From an uncultured Flavobacteriaceae bacterium (GTDB taxonomy: Bacteria; Bacteroidota; Bacteroidia; Flavobacteriales; Flavobacteriaceae), in contig CANMSB010000011.1 of NCBI GenBank assembly GCA_947500445.1, positions 59,044-123,043 of the forward strand: a stretch of DNA of 64,000 nucleotides, written 5' to 3'. Made by a program: the position numbers and the translations under genes. This document shows, piece by piece, positions 38,018 through 46,664 of this stretch. The notes under the pieces are model-generated. The model was not told where the DNA came from, ran no database searches, and worked only from the letters and a program-made list of their open reading frames with translations. Every line of letters begins with the position of its first letter. Position 1 is the first letter of the stretch.

Positions 38018-39193
38018 TCAGGACATCTTCATGTTTTCCCTGAACACTTTTGGTGAAACCCCCGTAAAGTGTTTAAAGGCATTATAAAAGGCGGATTTTG
38101 ATTTAAATCCCACCGAATTTCCGATCGCTTCTATGGTAAGCTGTCCGTATTCGGACGACAACAACTTTCGTTTGGCCAATTCAATCCGGTACGAATTGAT
38201 AAACTCGTTAAAATTATTGCCCGTTTCCAAATTGATGACCTTAGAAACATGATTTACATTGGACCCTAAGCTGCTCGACAGTTCCTTTAAGGAAATATCG
38301 GGGTTTGCAAAATAGTCGTTCTGCTGTACAAAGGCCTTGATCTCTTCGATCTTTAAGGAATCGTTTTGTGCCTTTAGCGCTTCGTATTTATCGACCACCC
38401 AGGATTTTTGAAAAAAACGGGACTCGGAGAATACCATAATACTTATCGTAAATACGATCGCGGCCTGTACCATTCCAATATAATGGTCGCCCAAATCGTT
38501 CTCATGGTTCAAAAAAATGATGAACGCAATAAGCATGAGAAGAATAAAGGGAACCAGAACGTTTCTTGAAAAACGATAGGTATCCATACCCCCTTTACGT
38601 TTTTTAGGCTTACTCGTGGGTCCCTTTTTCAGCAGTACCCGTATGCACAAAAAGGTGTATACCAAACCGGAGAGAAGCAATATCCATCGAAACTCGTCTT
38701 TAATCAATTGATAACCATAATCCAGATTTTTTGGTGTGTGGAGGTGTTTCATATCAGGGAAATACGCAGCGATGTACGCATTTATCTTTACGGACCTCGG
38801 ATGGGCATAGTACCCGATCTGCGACAGCGCATACGCTAGCGGTAACAGAAAATGGTACCAAGTGGTCCTAAAGCGCAAACGCTCTTTCTCCAGCACGTTT
38901 CGAATAAAAAGGTACAGTAATGGCGCCCATAACAACACCAAAGGTTCCGAAGTATCGTTAAGGTATATCGTGTACTTCATCAACCCGGTATAGCATAAAT
39001 ACTGATCGAACAATACCAAACAAAAGGCAATCAAAAAATACCCGATAAGTTTTAAAGAAATAATGGACTTGTTCGCTTTAAAAATGATGATGGAAGCCAC
39101 AAAAAACCCTTGGAAAACCCCTAAAAAGATAAACTGGGAAACAATATCATGTTTAATCGGAATTTGGTCTAAGACCAGCTGTATCGCATCCAT
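38018..39193 (-). CDS. Membrane-anchored AraC-family transcriptional regulator
   Basis: 391 residues. About seven hydrophobic helices occupy 15-255. The C-terminal AraC domain (about 285-391) includes DISLKELSSSLGSNVNHVSKVIN and IEAIGNSVGFKSKSAFYNAFKHFTG. It is the same architecture as the regulator at 27739. It lies upstream of the PQQ dehydrogenase and is divergent from the histidine kinase at 39465 across 271 bp. It may control either neighbour. The signal sensed is unknown. Confidence 0.87.
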   Translation of the reverse strand: MDAIQLVLDQIPIKHDIVSQFIFLGVFQGFFVASIIIFKANKSIISLKLIGYFLIAFCLVLFDQYLCYTGLMKYTIYLNDTSEPLVLLWAPLLYLFIRNVLEKERLRFRTTWYHFLLPLAYALSQIGYYAHPRSVKINAYIAAYFPDMKHLHTPKNLDYGYQLIKDEFRWILLLSGLVYTFLCIRVLLKKGPTSKPKKRKGGMDTYRFSRNVLVPFILLMLIAFIIFLNHENDLGDHYIGMVQAAIVFTISIMVFSESRFFQKSWVVDKYEALKAQNDSLKIEEIKAFVQQNDYFANPDISLKELSSSLGSNVNHVSKVINLETGNNFNEFINSYRIELAKRKLLSSEYGQLTIEAIGNSVGFKSKSAFYNAFKHFTGVSPKVFRENMKMS

Positions 39194-39464
39194 TTTGTAG
39201 TATTCTTCGCTTTTAAAATAGAAATTACCTCAATGTAGCATTTTTTAAAAATATCGGGATTTTCCGATTTGCCAAAGGAAATACCGTGTTCGGGAACGAC
39301 CATCTTAGAATGGCAACAGTCGCCTAAATTTTAAGCAAGTGGTTGCCATAAATAATAAGTAACTTTCCGATATAACCAACTACCAAAATCAGTGAAACCT
39401 TACAAATAATGAAGCAAACTTAAGGCTATTCCATCCATACATTCCATGCATTATTGAGGAACAT

Positions 39465-41636
39465 ATGAGCGCCCCCATGACCTACACTCTTCTTTATAAA
39501 ATATTGCTTTATGGCATGCTTTGCGCATTCCCCGTTGGTATTGGCGCACAAATAAGTGCCTCTGCAAAACAGCGTGTGAAAAGTGCGATACAAGAGCTGC
39601 AAACTTCCAAAACAGATTCGCTGACAGCATTTTTAATGATTTCCAATGCCTTCAACGATGTTCAAAACGACTCTTCCATAATATATATCGACCTCGCTTA
39701 CGATTTGATACGAAAGGCAGACGACCCGTATCGAACGTTAAACATACTTTCCGAGCACGATCGGTACCTGACCTATAAGAGAGACTATACGGGAGCGGAA
39801 AAGCTGAACCGTAACAAGATCAACGTTGCGAAACAACTTAAAGATCCGGCGCTATTGTTTCAAGCCTACTATCGTTTAGGAAGCACCTTGGTTTCCCTAA
39901 AGGAGATGGACTCGGCGACTACTTATTTTGATATGGCGCGCAAACTGCTTCCCATGATCCGTACCAGAAAGTTCGATGTTCTTGGTGGGTACTACAGCTC
40001 CATGGGCATTTACAAAAGCAGAAAAGGAGAATTGGATGCGGCCTTACAGCACTACCTTAAGGCATTATCGTTCTTCGAAAAATCCGGAAACATCTATCGT
40101 TTGGCGAACATTCATAACAACATCGGACATAATTTCAGAATGACCGGCAAACCGGAGAAAGCCATCGAAAGCCTTTTGAAATCGCTCCAATATTGCAAGA
40201 AAGGAAAAGCGAACCTTCAGAATTTCCTTTGCCACCTCAACCTCAGCGGTTGCTACTTTGATCTTTTTGACCTAAAAAAGGCGCTAAATCATGCCAAAAG
40301 TGCGCTTGAGTTCGCTAACCGAATGGATACCGATTTTTATCGGGGGCAGGTGTACGACACCATGGCAGCCATTTATGCCGACATGGACGAGCACGGATTG
40401 GCGATCATGAACAACTTTAAGGCATTGGAAATCTATAGACGTGAAAAAAAGACCCAAAAATACATTTTTACGCTTCAAAACCTTTCCATCGCCTATATCG
40501 GAATCGACTCCACTAAAAAGTCCAGGGCAAAAGCGCTCAAGGCCTTACAACTCTCCAAGGAACACCAAATTTCATCCGAACAACCCTACATCTACGAATT
40601 ACTTTCGGAAATCGATATCGTTGAAGGCAAGCATGAAGAGGCCCTGGAAAACTATAAGGTATCCATTCGGATCGCCGACTCTTTGCAACGCGAAAACGTC
40701 AACAGGGACATCAACGCGCTACAAGTAAAGTACCAAACGTTGGAAAAAGAAAAAGAAATCGAAAAACTGAACAGCGCCTTTGAAAAACAAGAACTTCAAA
40801 TAAAAGGGCAACGGTATGAAAACTACACCTTATGGGGGGTTTCCTCCGCATTTTTCCTAGCGCTGACCAGCATCTACTTTCAGTACCGCACCAAGCGAAG
40901 GAACAACCTGATACTCGCTGAAAAGAACAAGGTAATCCAAAACAAAAACGACGATTTTTTCAAAAAAAGCGTCGAGTTAAAAAAAGCCTTGAAAGAGAAG
41001 GATGTGCTCTTAAAAGAAATTCACCATAGGGTAAAAAACAATTTACAATTGGTCACCAGTTTGTTGAACCTACAGGCCGACCCTTTGGAAAGTAGGATAA
41101 TAGACGCGTTCGTGGCTCGCAGCCACAATAGGATCGCCTCTATGGCCTTGGTACATGAGGTGTTGTACAAGAGCAATAAAATTGAACGTATCGCCCTTCA
41201 CGACTACCTTAAAAGTCTGGTGACCGCGGTATACGAGTCGTTCGACTTTACCGAGAAAAAAATCGACTACGAAATCCATGCAAAAGATATTTTTTTAGAT
41301 ATCGATACCATTATTCCACTTGGTATCATCATCAACGAAATGGTACACAACGCTTTCAAGTATGCCTTCAAAAACCGGAAAAAGGGACGGTTGGAAGTAA
41401 AGGGCACCCTTCACAGCGAACAGCTTATTATTACGGTGGAAGACGATGGCTCGGGAATACCGGCAAGAAAAACAGATTCCAAAGTCTCATACGGCCTAAA
41501 GCTGGTTCAACTGCTTATCGACCAACTTGAGGGTACCCTTACGCAAAAAACAACGAACGGCACTTATTATATGATTACGCTTACCCCAAAAAACTCTAAA
41601 TTTTTTAACCATGAAAAAGAAAATATTGATTGTTGA
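39465..41636 (+). CDS. TPR-containing sensor histidine kinase (HisKA_2 type)
   Basis: 723 residues. The signal region ends near VGIGAQ (a second start at 39477 would serve equally), followed by TPR repeats from about 60 to 420 (RLANIHNNIGHNFRMTGKPE, GQVYDTMAAIYADMDEHG). A coiled-coil leads into one membrane helix (YTLWGVSSAFFLALTSIYF, about 450). The kinase core follows: LLKEIHHRVKNNLQLVTSLL with the phospho-His near 520, then an HATPase with VHNAFKYAF and EDDGSGIP. This is the HisKA_2 subclass. Periplasmic TPRs probably sense a peptide or protein partner. Its last 26 bp overlap the response regulator gene, so the two are a cognate pair. Confidence 0.93.
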   Translation: MSAPMTYTLLYKILLYGMLCAFPVGIGAQISASAKQRVKSAIQELQTSKTDSLTAFLMISNAFNDVQNDSSIIYIDLAYDLIRKADDPYRTLNILSEHDRYLTYKRDYTGAEKLNRNKINVAKQLKDPALLFQAYYRLGSTLVSLKEMDSATTYFDMARKLLPMIRTRKFDVLGGYYSSMGIYKSRKGELDAALQHYLKALSFFEKSGNIYRLANIHNNIGHNFRMTGKPEKAIESLLKSLQYCKKGKANLQNFLCHLNLSGCYFDLFDLKKALNHAKSALEFANRMDTDFYRGQVYDTMAAIYADMDEHGLAIMNNFKALEIYRREKKTQKYIFTLQNLSIAYIGIDSTKKSRAKALKALQLSKEHQISSEQPYIYELLSEIDIVEGKHEEALENYKVSIRIADSLQRENVNRDINALQVKYQTLEKEKEIEKLNSAFEKQELQIKGQRYENYTLWGVSSAFFLALTSIYFQYRTKRRNNLILAEKNKVIQNKNDDFFKKSVELKKALKEKDVLLKEIHHRVKNNLQLVTSLLNLQADPLESRIIDAFVARSHNRIASMALVHEVLYKSNKIERIALHDYLKSLVTAVYESFDFTEKKIDYEIHAKDIFLDIDTIIPLGIIINEMVHNAFKYAFKNRKKGRLEVKGTLHSEQLIITVEDDGSGIPARKTDSKVSYGLKLVQLLIDQLEGTLTQKTTNGTYYMITLTPKNSKFFNHEKENIDC

Positions 41637-42378
41637 GGACGAGGCCATTATTGCCTCGGACCTGGAAAGAATTATTAGAAAGAACAACTGGGAACCGATC
41701 GGAACCTGCACTAGTTTCAGTCAGGCCATATCAAAAATTGATTCCGAAAAGCCAGATCTGGTATTGATCGACATCTGTTTAAGGGGCGAAAAAGATGGTA
41801 CCGACATTGCCCGCTACCTTCTCCGTAACGATGAAATACCATATATCTATATTACCTCCCTTTCCGATACCCTTACGCTGGATCGTGTGAAAGTAACACG
41901 GCCTATGGGGTATTTGTTAAAACCGTTCAAACCCGAAGCGGTACGGTCGTCCGTGGAAATCGCATTTTTTAATCACGAACATCGGAAAATAGATCCCATC
42001 AGGCATGAAAAGGAATATAAGAGCGACATTCCTTTTCGCCTTAGGAAGGTTGTCGATCATATAACCGAAAACTTGGATAAAAAACTTGTGGTGAGCGAGC
42101 TGGCCCATATGACACAATGGAAATTTCATCATTTTATCCGCAATTTTAAAAAGTATGTGGGCTCCACGCCCTATCAATATATACTGGAACAACGCATTAG
42201 CCGATCTCGCTCCTTACTGGAGGAGACCAACCTGCCCATATCCAGTATCGCATATGATCTTGGGTTTCAAAGCCATTCCAATTTTTGTGTCGCTTTTTAT
42301 AAGAACATGAAAATGAGCGCGGAGGATTACCGTAAAAAAGTACAAATTTCAAAACTGCGCGCGACCAGTAATACCTAA
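41611..42378 (+). CDS. Response regulator: receiver plus AraC-type DNA-binding domain
   Basis: 255 residues. The receiver (1-115) keeps ILIVEDEA (acidic pair), Asp54 in VLIDICLRGE as phosphoacceptor, Thr in YIYITS and Lys104 in YLLKPF, so it should be phosphorylated by the overlapping kinase. An AraC HTH domain follows (about 145-250) with VSELAHMTQWKFHHFIRNF and SIAYDLGFQSHSNFCVAFY. The gene stands 126 bp upstream of the first MACPF-like lipoprotein, on the same strand, which makes control of that array the simplest guess. Its closest relative in the window, at 49473, has a degenerate receiver. Confidence 0.93.
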   Translation: MKKKILIVEDEAIIASDLERIIRKNNWEPIGTCTSFSQAISKIDSEKPDLVLIDICLRGEKDGTDIARYLLRNDEIPYIYITSLSDTLTLDRVKVTRPMGYLLKPFKPEAVRSSVEIAFFNHEHRKIDPIRHEKEYKSDIPFRLRKVVDHITENLDKKLVVSELAHMTQWKFHHFIRNFKKYVGSTPYQYILEQRISRSRSLLEETNLPISSIAYDLGFQSHSNFCVAFYKNMKMSAEDYRKKVQISKLRATSNT

Positions 42379-42504
42379 ACATTGCAACATTGCCGGAATA
42401 CCGATAAGGTAGTCTCAATTTTTCTAAACCGGTAACAATTTTAAACAAGTTGGTCGTTTCCGATAGCTGTAAATTCCGTCAAAAGAATGTAAAACACAGC
42501 TATT

Positions 42505-43710
42505 ATGAAAAAACCGAAACTTATTATGTTGCTGGTAGCATTGGCCCTTTCGGCCTGTACCAAAGATGGGGTCGCCCCACCCGAAACCGATGGGGTTGCC
42601 GTCGATAAGGCCGTTAAGGCCATTGCAGTGGGCAAGCGCGTGCTCAAAGCGGGATACGGCTACAATACCCTTAGCACCGAAACGTTCGATAGTCCCATAG
42701 AAAAAGTGTTCAATAAAGTAGCACGGACCAATTCATTTCCCAAGGGCACCGAAATTCTGGTGGAAGGAGTGAGAACGGAAAAATCCATTGAAAAACTACT
42801 CCAAAGAGAATCCGGATTTGGCGTTAGTGTTGCCATCCCCGGAGCGGCGGTCGGACTCCCGGCGGTAGGGGCGTTCTCGTTGAGCTTTAGTACCAGAAAG
42901 TTTATATCGGAGAAAATAGAAGAGGGCAGTGATAAGGAATCCGTAATCGTTCGGGCAACCGTTCCCTTAAGAAAATTCGAGATCTTACAAAAACGGCCCA
43001 AGTATTCGCAGCTGGCGAAAGAAGATCTAAAAAACGATGGGGTAGAAAACTTTATGAACATCTATGGCCCTAGCTGGGTATCGGCCGAGGTGTCGGCCGT
43101 AGAGGTCATCCACGTTTTCAATTTCGACTTTTCTTCATTGACCACCGAAGAGAAAAAGGATGCGGCGACGATAATCGGGTTTGCGGTAAAACCCTATTTC
43201 GGAATTGAGCGCGAGACTCGGCTCACCAAGGAAGAAAAATCAATTGTAAGACGGTCATTTTCCAAACAGGAAGTAATGGTCAACCTCATTGGTTTTGCCC
43301 CTCGCCTTTTTGCTAACAACAACGTCGATAAAATTTTTGAAAATGGTGGCTATCGCAAGGAACTGAACCGAATGATACAGTATGCGAACAGAAACCCCTT
43401 AAAGGTAAAACCATTTTTACAGGTACTAAAACCACATGTCGATCCGGAGACCGATAATCCAAAAAAAGGACCTATTAACAATGTATTCCAGAATACCTAT
43501 AGAAAAACATTGCGGTGTACCGCCCACCTGAACAAATGGTCCGAACTGCAGGCGCGTCTGATCCTCGTAGCAAAAAAATCCGACGATGTACAAATGCGGG
43601 TAAAAGCAAGAGCGGCCTTGGCCGAAGTGGAACAACAAATATTTAAATCGCTTGCGTGCGATCAATCCCGCCCGCCCGCCAAAAATGCTTATAAAAATAT
43701 TAGGTTATAA
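42505..43710 (+). CDS. MACPF-like lipoprotein, paralogue 1
   Basis: 401 residues. SPII signal with the lipid cysteine at 18 (ALALSAC) followed by TKDG. KAGYGYNTLSTETF opens the domain as in Bacteroidetes MACPF proteins. FMNIYGPSWVSAEVS from about 183 aligns with the MACPF signature YGTHF-x6-GG, but the Gly-Gly positions are Ala198-Val199. The segment VNLIGFAPRLF and a C-terminal helical unit with two conserved cysteines (RCTAHLNKW, FKSLACDQS) are shared with the next three genes. In the family these proteins bind membranes and oligomerise into pores; several Bacteroidetes members kill competing strains. Loss of the Gly-Gly hinge raises the possibility of a non-pore or regulatory role. A strong terminator follows. 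Confidence 0.65.
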   Translation: MKKPKLIMLLVALALSACTKDGVAPPETDGVAVDKAVKAIAVGKRVLKAGYGYNTLSTETFDSPIEKVFNKVARTNSFPKGTEILVEGVRTEKSIEKLLQRESGFGVSVAIPGAAVGLPAVGAFSLSFSTRKFISEKIEEGSDKESVIVRATVPLRKFEILQKRPKYSQLAKEDLKNDGVENFMNIYGPSWVSAEVSAVEVIHVFNFDFSSLTTEEKKDAATIIGFAVKPYFGIERETRLTKEEKSIVRRSFSKQEVMVNLIGFAPRLFANNNVDKIFENGGYRKELNRMIQYANRNPLKVKPFLQVLKPHVDPETDNPKKGPINNVFQNTYRKTLRCTAHLNKWSELQARLILVAKKSDDVQMRVKARAALAEVEQQIFKSLACDQSRPPAKNAYKNIRL

Positions 43711-43734
43711 CCCAACAAATACAGGTTTTATCGG

Positions 43735-43763
43735 AAAAAAGAGCGCAACGTTGCGCTCTTTTT
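43735..43763. terminator. Strong Rho-independent terminator after MACPF paralogue 1
   Basis: AAAAAGAGCGCAA pairs perfectly with TTGCGCTCTTTTT around a CG centre, giving up to 13 bp with A- and T-runs on both sides, 25 bp past the stop. It separates paralogue 1 from paralogue 2. Confidence 0.9.
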
Positions 43764-43940
43764 GTTTTGGCCAAAACCCCTAAAGGGCTAGAAAGGCATG
43801 CACTACTGCATCTTGTTCGGAGATTGCAAAAGGTTTGTTAAAACAAAAATCAAATTTTATGGATCGAACTCAATTTACAACAAACGGGCGTGTCGATATG
43901 CGGGTACCTTTAACCAAATATTAACCCTAAGTATTAAATT

Positions 43941-45287
43941 ATGAAAAAAATAAGTGCAACGCTTTTTGCATGTTTACTTTGCTTTGTATCATGTAATAAG
44001 GACGAATTGGATACTCCGGAACCCGATGGGGTAAAAAAGGAGAACGAGGTCAAGGCAATTACCAAAGGTGGGCGCATTCTCCGTGCCGGCTATGGTATAA
44101 ATCCGCTGACCAACGAGAGTTTTGACACTGCCATCGACGACGTATTCGACCGTGTGGAACGAACCAACAACTTCCCTACCGGGACCAAGGTGGCCATTGA
44201 GGTCGTAGATACGGAAACGGCCATTGAAAAGGTGGTATCCCGCGAATTGGGCTTTAGTATCGGTTTCAACAATCCGGAGGACAAAACACCCGGTAAAAAT
44301 GGTAATCCCGATGCCGGGGGCGGCGGTGATAACGGCGGCGGCGAAGATGGCGGTGGTGATAGTGGTGGTCCCGATGAGGAGGACATCATTTTGTTCAATG
44401 CGGTCAAAGGAAATCCAACAGCCGATTCCATACCCTTTCCCACCTTTTCGGATATCAGTTTTAGCATAAGCGCACGTAAGTTTATGTACGAACGTATCGC
44501 CACCGGCTCCAAAAGAAAATCGATCATCGTTCGTGTGACCATTCCAATACGTAAAGATGAGGTGCTTCGAAAAAGACCACGGCCATCCGACGACGCCAAG
44601 GAAGATATCCAGATAGGAAAATTCACTTTTATGGACAACTACGGCCCGGCCTGGGTATCCGCGGAAACTTCGGCCATAGAGGTCTTTCATGTATTCAATT
44701 TTGACTTCTCCAGTTTTGACTCCACTGAGGTAGAGGAACGCGAAGGGTCCTTCTCCCTTGGTATACAGCCATATTTCGGATTGAGTGTCAACAACAGCAC
44801 TACATCCTTTGAAAAGCGGGAAATCGCCGAAACTTTTATAGACCAACAGGTGTTGACCAATCTCGTAGGTTTTGCTCCAAAACTGTTTAGCACGGATGAT
44901 TTTAGCACCATTTTTCAAAAAAGAGGATACCAAAAAGAGATACGTCGCATGATCCAGTTCGCAAAGCGAAGTCCTTTTAACCTAAAGCCGTTCAAGCAGA
45001 CTTTACGGCCCCATGTCGACCCCAGATTCGATAAGACCACGCAAGGGCCGAACAATAAGTTTTTTAGGGCCGAATTCAAAAAACTCGGAAAATGCGCCAC
45101 CAACTTGGACCGGTGGACGGCCTTGGAAGCGCGTTTGGAAACGGTGAAGAAAAAAAGCGCCGATGCCAATATGCGACGACGTGCGACCACAGCGTTGCGA
45201 CAGGTTAGGGTAGAAATAGAAAAGGCACGAAACTGTAGGAACAGCAAACCTCCTACTAAGTCGAGGTACGGAAGCATCCGTTTGTAA
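43941..45287 (+). CDS. MACPF-like lipoprotein, paralogue 2, with Gly/Asp-rich insert
   Basis: 448 residues. SPII signal ending CFVSC, then NKDE. RAGYGINPLTNESF and MDNYGPAWVSAETSAIEVF (from about 231) match paralogue 1; again the MACPF Gly-Gly is replaced, here by Ala245-Ile246. Residues about 113-148 are a low-complexity Gly/Asp/Glu/Pro run absent from paralogue 1, placed just before FSDISFSISARKF, where the first membrane-inserting hairpin of MACPF domains would be expected. QVLTNLVGFAPKLF and the C-terminal Cys-pair unit (GKCATNLDRW, ARNCRNS) follow. It is clearly the nearest relative of paralogue 1, by duplication. It has its own upstream region of 177 bp after the terminator and so probably its own promoter. 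Confidence 0.65.
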   Translation: MKKISATLFACLLCFVSCNKDELDTPEPDGVKKENEVKAITKGGRILRAGYGINPLTNESFDTAIDDVFDRVERTNNFPTGTKVAIEVVDTETAIEKVVSRELGFSIGFNNPEDKTPGKNGNPDAGGGGDNGGGEDGGGDSGGPDEEDIILFNAVKGNPTADSIPFPTFSDISFSISARKFMYERIATGSKRKSIIVRVTIPIRKDEVLRKRPRPSDDAKEDIQIGKFTFMDNYGPAWVSAETSAIEVFHVFNFDFSSFDSTEVEEREGSFSLGIQPYFGLSVNNSTTSFEKREIAETFIDQQVLTNLVGFAPKLFSTDDFSTIFQKRGYQKEIRRMIQFAKRSPFNLKPFKQTLRPHVDPRFDKTTQGPNNKFFRAEFKKLGKCATNLDRWTALEARLETVKKKSADANMRRRATTALRQVRVEIEKARNCRNSKPPTKSRYGSIRL

Positions 45288-45328
45288 ATAAGGAACAGGG
45301 TCGTTAAACTTCGCCCATAACTAATCTG

Positions 45329-45363
45329 AACCAAGGGATGCCCCAATTCGGTATCCCTTGGTT
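45329..45363. terminator. Hairpin after MACPF paralogue 2 (probable terminator)
   Basis: AACCAAGGGAT pairs with ATCCCTTGGTT over 11 bp around a 13-nt loop, 42 bp past the stop. The trailing TTAAAA is a poor U-tract on the plus strand, so termination is likely but not certain. Confidence 0.6.
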
Positions 45364-45408
45364 TAAAAGTTACCAAAGAAAAAAGTGACGCCTCTTAAAA
45401 TTTGGACT

Positions 45409-46635
45409 ATGAAAAAAATAATCATCCTAGTAGCATTGTTTGCAGGTCTTTATTCCTGCGAAAAGGAGAACGAAATCGAGATTCCTACATCGACTCAAAC
45501 CGATTCCCTTGGTACATTGAGCGCCGTACAGCTAAAAAGTATATCTCCGAGCAACAAGGCGGTTTCTTATAAAGGGAAGCGTCTGTATTCCGGTATCGGA
45601 TACGATCCTACCAGAAACGATATGTTCAAACCTCCCGCATTCATAATGGACGACATCAATTTTAAGATTGACAACGGAAGATCGATACAATTCTTTTCCG
45701 AAATCAACATTTTAAAAGAAAATCGGGAGTTTGAAGCCAAGGTGAAGCCATTTTCGGTACGTTCTTTTCAAGGACTTAGGGTAGAGTTGGGCGTAATGCC
45801 GGAAGTTGTCAACGGTAAATTGAAATTGACCGAGAGTACCTCAACGGTAATGGCGGTGGCGAGCTTTAAAACCAAACGGTACGAAATGGACCGGGTACCC
45901 CGTTTAACCGAAGAAGCGGTAGCCCTTTTGAACAGTGGCAAGGACAAAGAGTTTCTTAAAACCTATGGCCCCATGTTCATAGAACGGCAAAATTTAGGTG
46001 GGGATATCTACTTTTTCTACACCTATAGAACGGCAAATTATAATAAGGAAAACCGAACGGCCCTCGAAACCAAGGTACGCTATGATCTTGCTTCCTTCCT
46101 AAACGCCCCGGGACCCAAACGAAAACTATCCGACGAGGAGCGAAAAACCATAGAGGCCAACTTGCTCGAGCGCAGTTTTTATACCAATTTAAAGGGATAC
46201 AAACCTTTGAAGCGAACCATAACCAGTGTTGAAAGTTTTGAAAAAGAAAAACAAAATTTGGTGCGCTACATCAATCAAAGGGAGAGCCGCGCCGCTACTA
46301 CAGAACTACAGTTACGCTCTTACGCCAGCGTGCTCCGCGATGACCCAAGACTGCGAATCTCTCCCCAAACACGAGGCGCCCTGAACAACGCCTATAGCAG
46401 TAAATATGCCTGTTATCAAAACCTTGAAAAATGGAGGGCGGTCCGTGCCAATTTGGTATATGTAAGGAACAACACCGCAGATCCCGTTTTAAAAAATGAT
46501 ACGAAAGCCGCTTTGGCCAATGTTGTACAGCAGATCAACAATGCCAACAATTGTAGAAATTCGGTGCCTCCACCACCTACAGCGGGCGAAGCGCTAAGAA
46601 CGCGATATGAGCAAGAAAAAGGAGCCACCAATTAA
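45409..46635 (+). CDS. MACPF-like lipoprotein, paralogue 3
   Basis: 408 residues from the ATG at 45409 (an in-frame GTG at 45385 adds eight residues before the signal peptide). SPII signal ends GLYSC, then EKEN. YSGIGYDPTRNDMF opens the domain. FLKTYGPMFIERQNLGGDIYFFY (Tyr186, Gly197-Gly198) fits the MACPF signature with the hinge glycines intact, although the usual His is Met. A C-terminal Cys-pair unit is present (YACYQNLEKWRAVRANL, NNANNCRNS). The gap to paralogue 4 is only 29 bp, so these two are cotranscribed. The protein is probably exported to the cell surface. Pore formation is inferred from family membership only. Confidence 0.7.
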   Translation: MKKIIILVALFAGLYSCEKENEIEIPTSTQTDSLGTLSAVQLKSISPSNKAVSYKGKRLYSGIGYDPTRNDMFKPPAFIMDDINFKIDNGRSIQFFSEINILKENREFEAKVKPFSVRSFQGLRVELGVMPEVVNGKLKLTESTSTVMAVASFKTKRYEMDRVPRLTEEAVALLNSGKDKEFLKTYGPMFIERQNLGGDIYFFYTYRTANYNKENRTALETKVRYDLASFLNAPGPKRKLSDEERKTIEANLLERSFYTNLKGYKPLKRTITSVESFEKEKQNLVRYINQRESRAATTELQLRSYASVLRDDPRLRISPQTRGALNNAYSSKYACYQNLEKWRAVRANLVYVRNNTADPVLKNDTKAALANVVQQINNANNCRNSVPPPPTAGEALRTRYEQEKGATN

Positions 46636-46664
46636 AATGAATATGAACAGTAAAATTTAATGAT

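Noticed and set aside
43989..44933. 314-codon minus-strand frame opposite MACPF paralogue 2
   Set aside because: The plus strand encodes a lipoprotein with clear paralogues on both sides; the antisense frame has no relatives there.
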